DNA from: WVZL01 sp041862375
Lineage (GTDB): Bacteria > Acidobacteriota > Aminicenantia > Aminicenantales > Aminicenantaceae
Reading direction: 5' to 3'
Length of the DNA: 64,000 nucleotides
Assembly (NCBI GenBank): GCA_041862375.1
Contig: JBGVTE010000126.1
Span: forward strand, 107,695 to 171,694
The position numbers and the translations under genes were made by a program. The notes beneath the pieces are model-generated. The model searched no databases. It had not been told where the DNA came from and was given only the letters and a program-made list of their open reading frames with translations. This document shows, one piece after another, positions 61,677-64,000 of the stretch. Position 1 is the first letter of the stretch. Every line of letters begins with the position of its first letter.

Positions 61677-61805
61677 ATCAATGTCATTGGGGTCAGGCTT
61701 TCATAACTTTTATAACTTAAATTTTTCCCCCTAAAGACTTAATATAGAGTCCAATTAAACTAATACCTTCAAATATAAAAGTTATAAAGACCCAATCCCA
61801 TTGAT
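61677..61805. repeat. 129-bp palindromic MITE/REP-like element
   Basis: Left arm 61677-61714 (ATCAATG, GGGGTCAGGCTTT, ATAACTTTTATA) is matched by the reverse complement of the right arm 61774-61805 (ATCAATGGGATTGGGTCTTT, ATAACTTTTATA). Ends begin with the same ATCAATG, as in a small non-autonomous element. Lies directly after the YbjQ stop. Confidence 0.6.
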
Positions 61806-61813
61806 CATTTATC

Positions 61814-61841
61814 TTGACAAGTTCTGACTAGTATTTATATT
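61814..61841 (+). promoter_or_regulatory. Sigma-70-type promoter of the S9 peptidase gene
   Basis: Perfect TTGACA at 61814-61819, 16-base spacer, TATATT at 61836-61841, about 80 bases before the ATG and just past the palindromic element. Confidence 0.6.
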
Positions 61842-61922
61842 TAGAATCCTGCAAGAAAATCCCTTATACTTAGTAAATGGAACATTCTTCATACCACATC
61901 CAAGACAAAGGGAGGAAGGCTC

Positions 61923-64000
61923 ATGAATGAAATGTTAAGCAAGTATGTAAAGTTATTGATGGTTGCCTGCCTTGCTGGAGCACTCGTATTGATACTTCCT
62001 GAGCTAGTCATATCAAAAGAAAAGACACAAGTTTTTGCTACTCCTGTCCGTCAATCGAAGTTAGATCACATGACCGCAGGGCCACCACAAAAGCTTACTT
62101 TACGCGATGCAGCCCGAAATGACCGGTGGTTTGGTCTCGAAGTAAGGAATGTGTGCTGGTCACCTGATGGAAAGAGCGTCTTTTTTAGATGGAATATGAA
62201 TCCTTCAACAGATCAGAATCCTTCAACTGATCCCTGGTTTCGTGTGGACTATTCAGGGAAGGCAGTAGAGAAAATTCCTGATTCCAGAGTTCACCTTATT
62301 CCTGCCGCTGCGGTGACCTGGAACAGAGAAGGCAATAGAGCTGTGTGGGTCAGGAATAACAGCCTGTATCTCTATGATGCTTCGAAAAGTGAGTCCGTTT
62401 ACCCGGTTTTATCTATTGAGAAACGGCTCAGAAACGCCCAAATCCTTTCTGATGGACATTCTGTCCTTTTCATGATAGATGAAGACCTTTTCCAGTATGA
62501 GATAGAAACAGGGATCTTACGCCAGCTCACACGAAAGCACATAAAATCAGAAAGGAAGAAGAGCAAAACATTGCAATGGCTTGAACAGCAGCAAATAGAC
62601 CTTTTTGAGCGCCTCAGAGATGCAAAAAAGAGAAGAAAGGCTACAGAAGCTCACCGACGTCAAACAGACATCTATGTTGCACAAGCAATTCCTGTCGATA
62701 AGGGTGTTGTACTCGAAGATATTCAGCTTTCACCTGACAAGCACTACGTTACATTCAAGTGGAGAAAACCGAACAGGAACCGGCCGCCCACGAAGTACAT
62801 GGACTATGTAACCGTCTCAGGTTATGCAGAGGAAAAAGAGGCACGGGCGAAAGTCGGGGAGAAACAGGATGAATTCCGGATGGGGATAATTCGATTTGAC
62901 CCAACAAAAGACCCTGATGAAGTCAGGATAGTGTGGGTGGATTATTCAGATATTGACAGCAACCCGGCAACTATCTATGGGCCTTACTGGAGCCTTGAGG
63001 GTAACAGAGCTGTAGTACAGATTGTATCCTTAGGACACAAGGACCGTTGGATCTGCCGGCTTGATCTTGAAACTGGCAAGGCCTCAGCCATTGTGCATGA
63101 TCATGACGATGCCTGGCTCGGCGGACCTCCCCCTTTAATGGGATACCTTCGACCTGCCCTGCTAGAATGGCTTCCGGGTGAGCACTTCGTTTTTGCATCC
63201 GAGCGCACAGGATGGTGCCACTTGTATCTGGTTGAGTTGGATGGAACAGTTAAGCCTCTTACGAAAGGCACCTGGGAGGTACGTATTGCACAGCTCAGCC
63301 GTGACAGGTCGAAATGGCTTATCGCAGCCAGCCGTGAGCACCCATCAGATGACCACCTCTACATAATGCCAGCTACGGGAGGGGAGCTTGTCCGCTTGAC
63401 TGAAAAGCCAGGCCGGCACAGAGGTTACTTTTCACCTGACGGTCAACGCATAGCTGTGGTCTACAGTGAAACTATTCAGCTTCCAGACCTGTTCCTTTGC
63501 GATGCAAAGCCAGATGCTCCTAAAGTTCGAATCACCGTAAGCGGTGCTGACAACTACTTCCGCCATAAGTGGACGAGACCTGAAGTTGTATCTTTTAACC
63601 ACCCTGACGGAGGGCTTGTTTGGGCAGCACTCTTCAGGCCAGAAAAGCCTACCCCAGAGAATGCGGCGATTCTTCACATTCATGGCGGCGGGTACCGCCA
63701 GTTCAGCCACCGTGGCTGGTCTGTGTACGGTTATGATTCACACATAGGTTTGATTAACTTTCTGGTGAAACAGGGATACTCAGTTCTTGACCTTGACTAC
63801 CGGGGAAGCGCAGGCTTTGGCAGTGACTACCGTTCAGGCCTCTATCGATCCATGGGAATTCAAGATGTAAATAGTGCCGTAGCAGCGGTTGATTACCTAG
63901 TTAAAAAACACGGCGTTGACAGGAAGCGGATCGGAATATACGGAATTTCCTATGGTGGATTCCTGACGCTTATGAGCTTGTTTCGCTATCCTGGTGTTTT
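61923..64000 (+). CDS. S9 family (DPP IV/prolyl oligopeptidase-like) peptidase, partial
   Basis: 692 codons open to the right edge; C-terminus not in the window. A signal anchor covers about residues 9-28. The propeller-like N-terminal region includes VCWSPDGKSVFFRW and LSPDKHYVTFKW. The hydrolase domain begins near 560, with GGGYRQFSHRGWSVYGYD and the nucleophile Ser676 in GISYGGF; the catalytic Asp and His lie beyond the window. GGGAGG before the ATG. Exported or membrane-anchored peptidase that trims peptides, often after proline. Confidence 0.93.
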   Translation, partial: MNEMLSKYVKLLMVACLAGALVLILPELVISKEKTQVFATPVRQSKLDHMTAGPPQKLTLRDAARNDRWFGLEVRNVCWSPDGKSVFFRWNMNPSTDQNPSTDPWFRVDYSGKAVEKIPDSRVHLIPAAAVTWNREGNRAVWVRNNSLYLYDASKSESVYPVLSIEKRLRNAQILSDGHSVLFMIDEDLFQYEIETGILRQLTRKHIKSERKKSKTLQWLEQQQIDLFERLRDAKKRRKATEAHRRQTDIYVAQAIPVDKGVVLEDIQLSPDKHYVTFKWRKPNRNRPPTKYMDYVTVSGYAEEKEARAKVGEKQDEFRMGIIRFDPTKDPDEVRIVWVDYSDIDSNPATIYGPYWSLEGNRAVVQIVSLGHKDRWICRLDLETGKASAIVHDHDDAWLGGPPPLMGYLRPALLEWLPGEHFVFASERTGWCHLYLVELDGTVKPLTKGTWEVRIAQLSRDRSKWLIAASREHPSDDHLYIMPATGGELVRLTEKPGRHRGYFSPDGQRIAVVYSETIQLPDLFLCDAKPDAPKVRITVSGADNYFRHKWTRPEVVSFNHPDGGLVWAALFRPEKPTPENAAILHIHGGGYRQFSHRGWSVYGYDSHIGLINFLVKQGYSVLDLDYRGSAGFGSDYRSGLYRSMGIQDVNSAVAAVDYLVKKHGVDRKRIGIYGISYGGFLTLMSLFRYPGV

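Noticed and set aside
1..64000. CRISPR arrays and rRNA genes
   Set aside because: No regularly spaced direct repeats and no rRNA-like sequence were seen on either strand.

Overview
The window reads as a chromosomal segment of a diderm (Gram-negative-type), probably anaerobic bacterium of moderate to low G+C. Outer-membrane logic is plain: LolB-like lipoprotein, heptosyltransferase and heptose phosphatase for LPS core, an MlaE/F/D-like lipid transporter, and a large protease-propeller-barrel protein. Energy metabolism is represented by EtfAB and a complete Rnf ion-pumping complex. The mix of zinc-ribbon Ser/Thr kinase with TolB-like and TPR domains, S9 peptidase, many TPR proteins, Rnf and charged-tail ribosomal proteins resembles Aminicenantota/Acidobacteriota-type genomes; that placement is an inference from gene content only.

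Layout. 1-5.5 kb (minus): electron transfer flavoprotein genes (etfA cut by the window edge) and a fatty-acid/phospholipid operon yceD-rpmF-plsX-fabG-acpP-fabF. 5.7-8.8 kb (plus): a small conserved-looking protein and polA. 9.2-13.1 kb (minus): a receptor-like Ser/Thr kinase and a GNAT-like protein. 13.3-20.3 kb (plus): rnfCDGEAB followed by a RseC-like protein, an exported NusG-domain-II protein and the flavin transferase ApbE, under a recognisable sigma-70-type promoter. 20.3-27.0 kb (minus): dnaN, dnaA (with DnaA-box-like sites and A+T-rich gaps, an oriC candidate), a 991-residue metallopeptidase/propeller/barrel protein and two lipoproteins. 27.2-34.1 kb: folD and rpmB (plus), then rel, gmhB, waaF-like, an FmdB-type zinc ribbon and an exported Memo-AMMECR1 fusion (minus).

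34.5-50.4 kb (plus) is a long housekeeping run: small membrane proteins, TPR protein, lolB-ispE-tRNA-Gln-prs-rplY-pth, rpsF-rpsR-rplI-dnaB, mlaE-mlaF-mlaD-like, radA, a YacL-like PIN-TRAM protein, ispD-ispF. Both lolB-ispE-prs and radA-yacL-ispD-ispF are widely conserved gene orders.

50.4-55.5 kb is the accessory region. It is bounded by a 118-bp direct repeat (about 91% identical by hand alignment) that duplicates the 3' end of the DUF1846 gene. Inside are an ECF sigma/anti-sigma pair of visibly higher G+C, a tiny hydrophobic peptide, a decayed IS91-type transposase tail, and an A+T-rich recG resembling Patescibacteria versions. After it come the DUF1846 gene and a divergent PurF homologue that lacks the N-terminal nucleophilic cysteine, then a short exported peptide transcribed from an ECF-like promoter and ending in a strong terminator, rlmB, a second ECF sigma/anti-sigma pair with a YbjQ-family protein, a palindromic MITE/REP-like element, and a truncated S9 peptidase running off the right edge.

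Most promising for novelty: the repeat-bounded island, the small exported peptide locus beside an ECF module, and the NusG-II protein built into the Rnf/ApbE operon.
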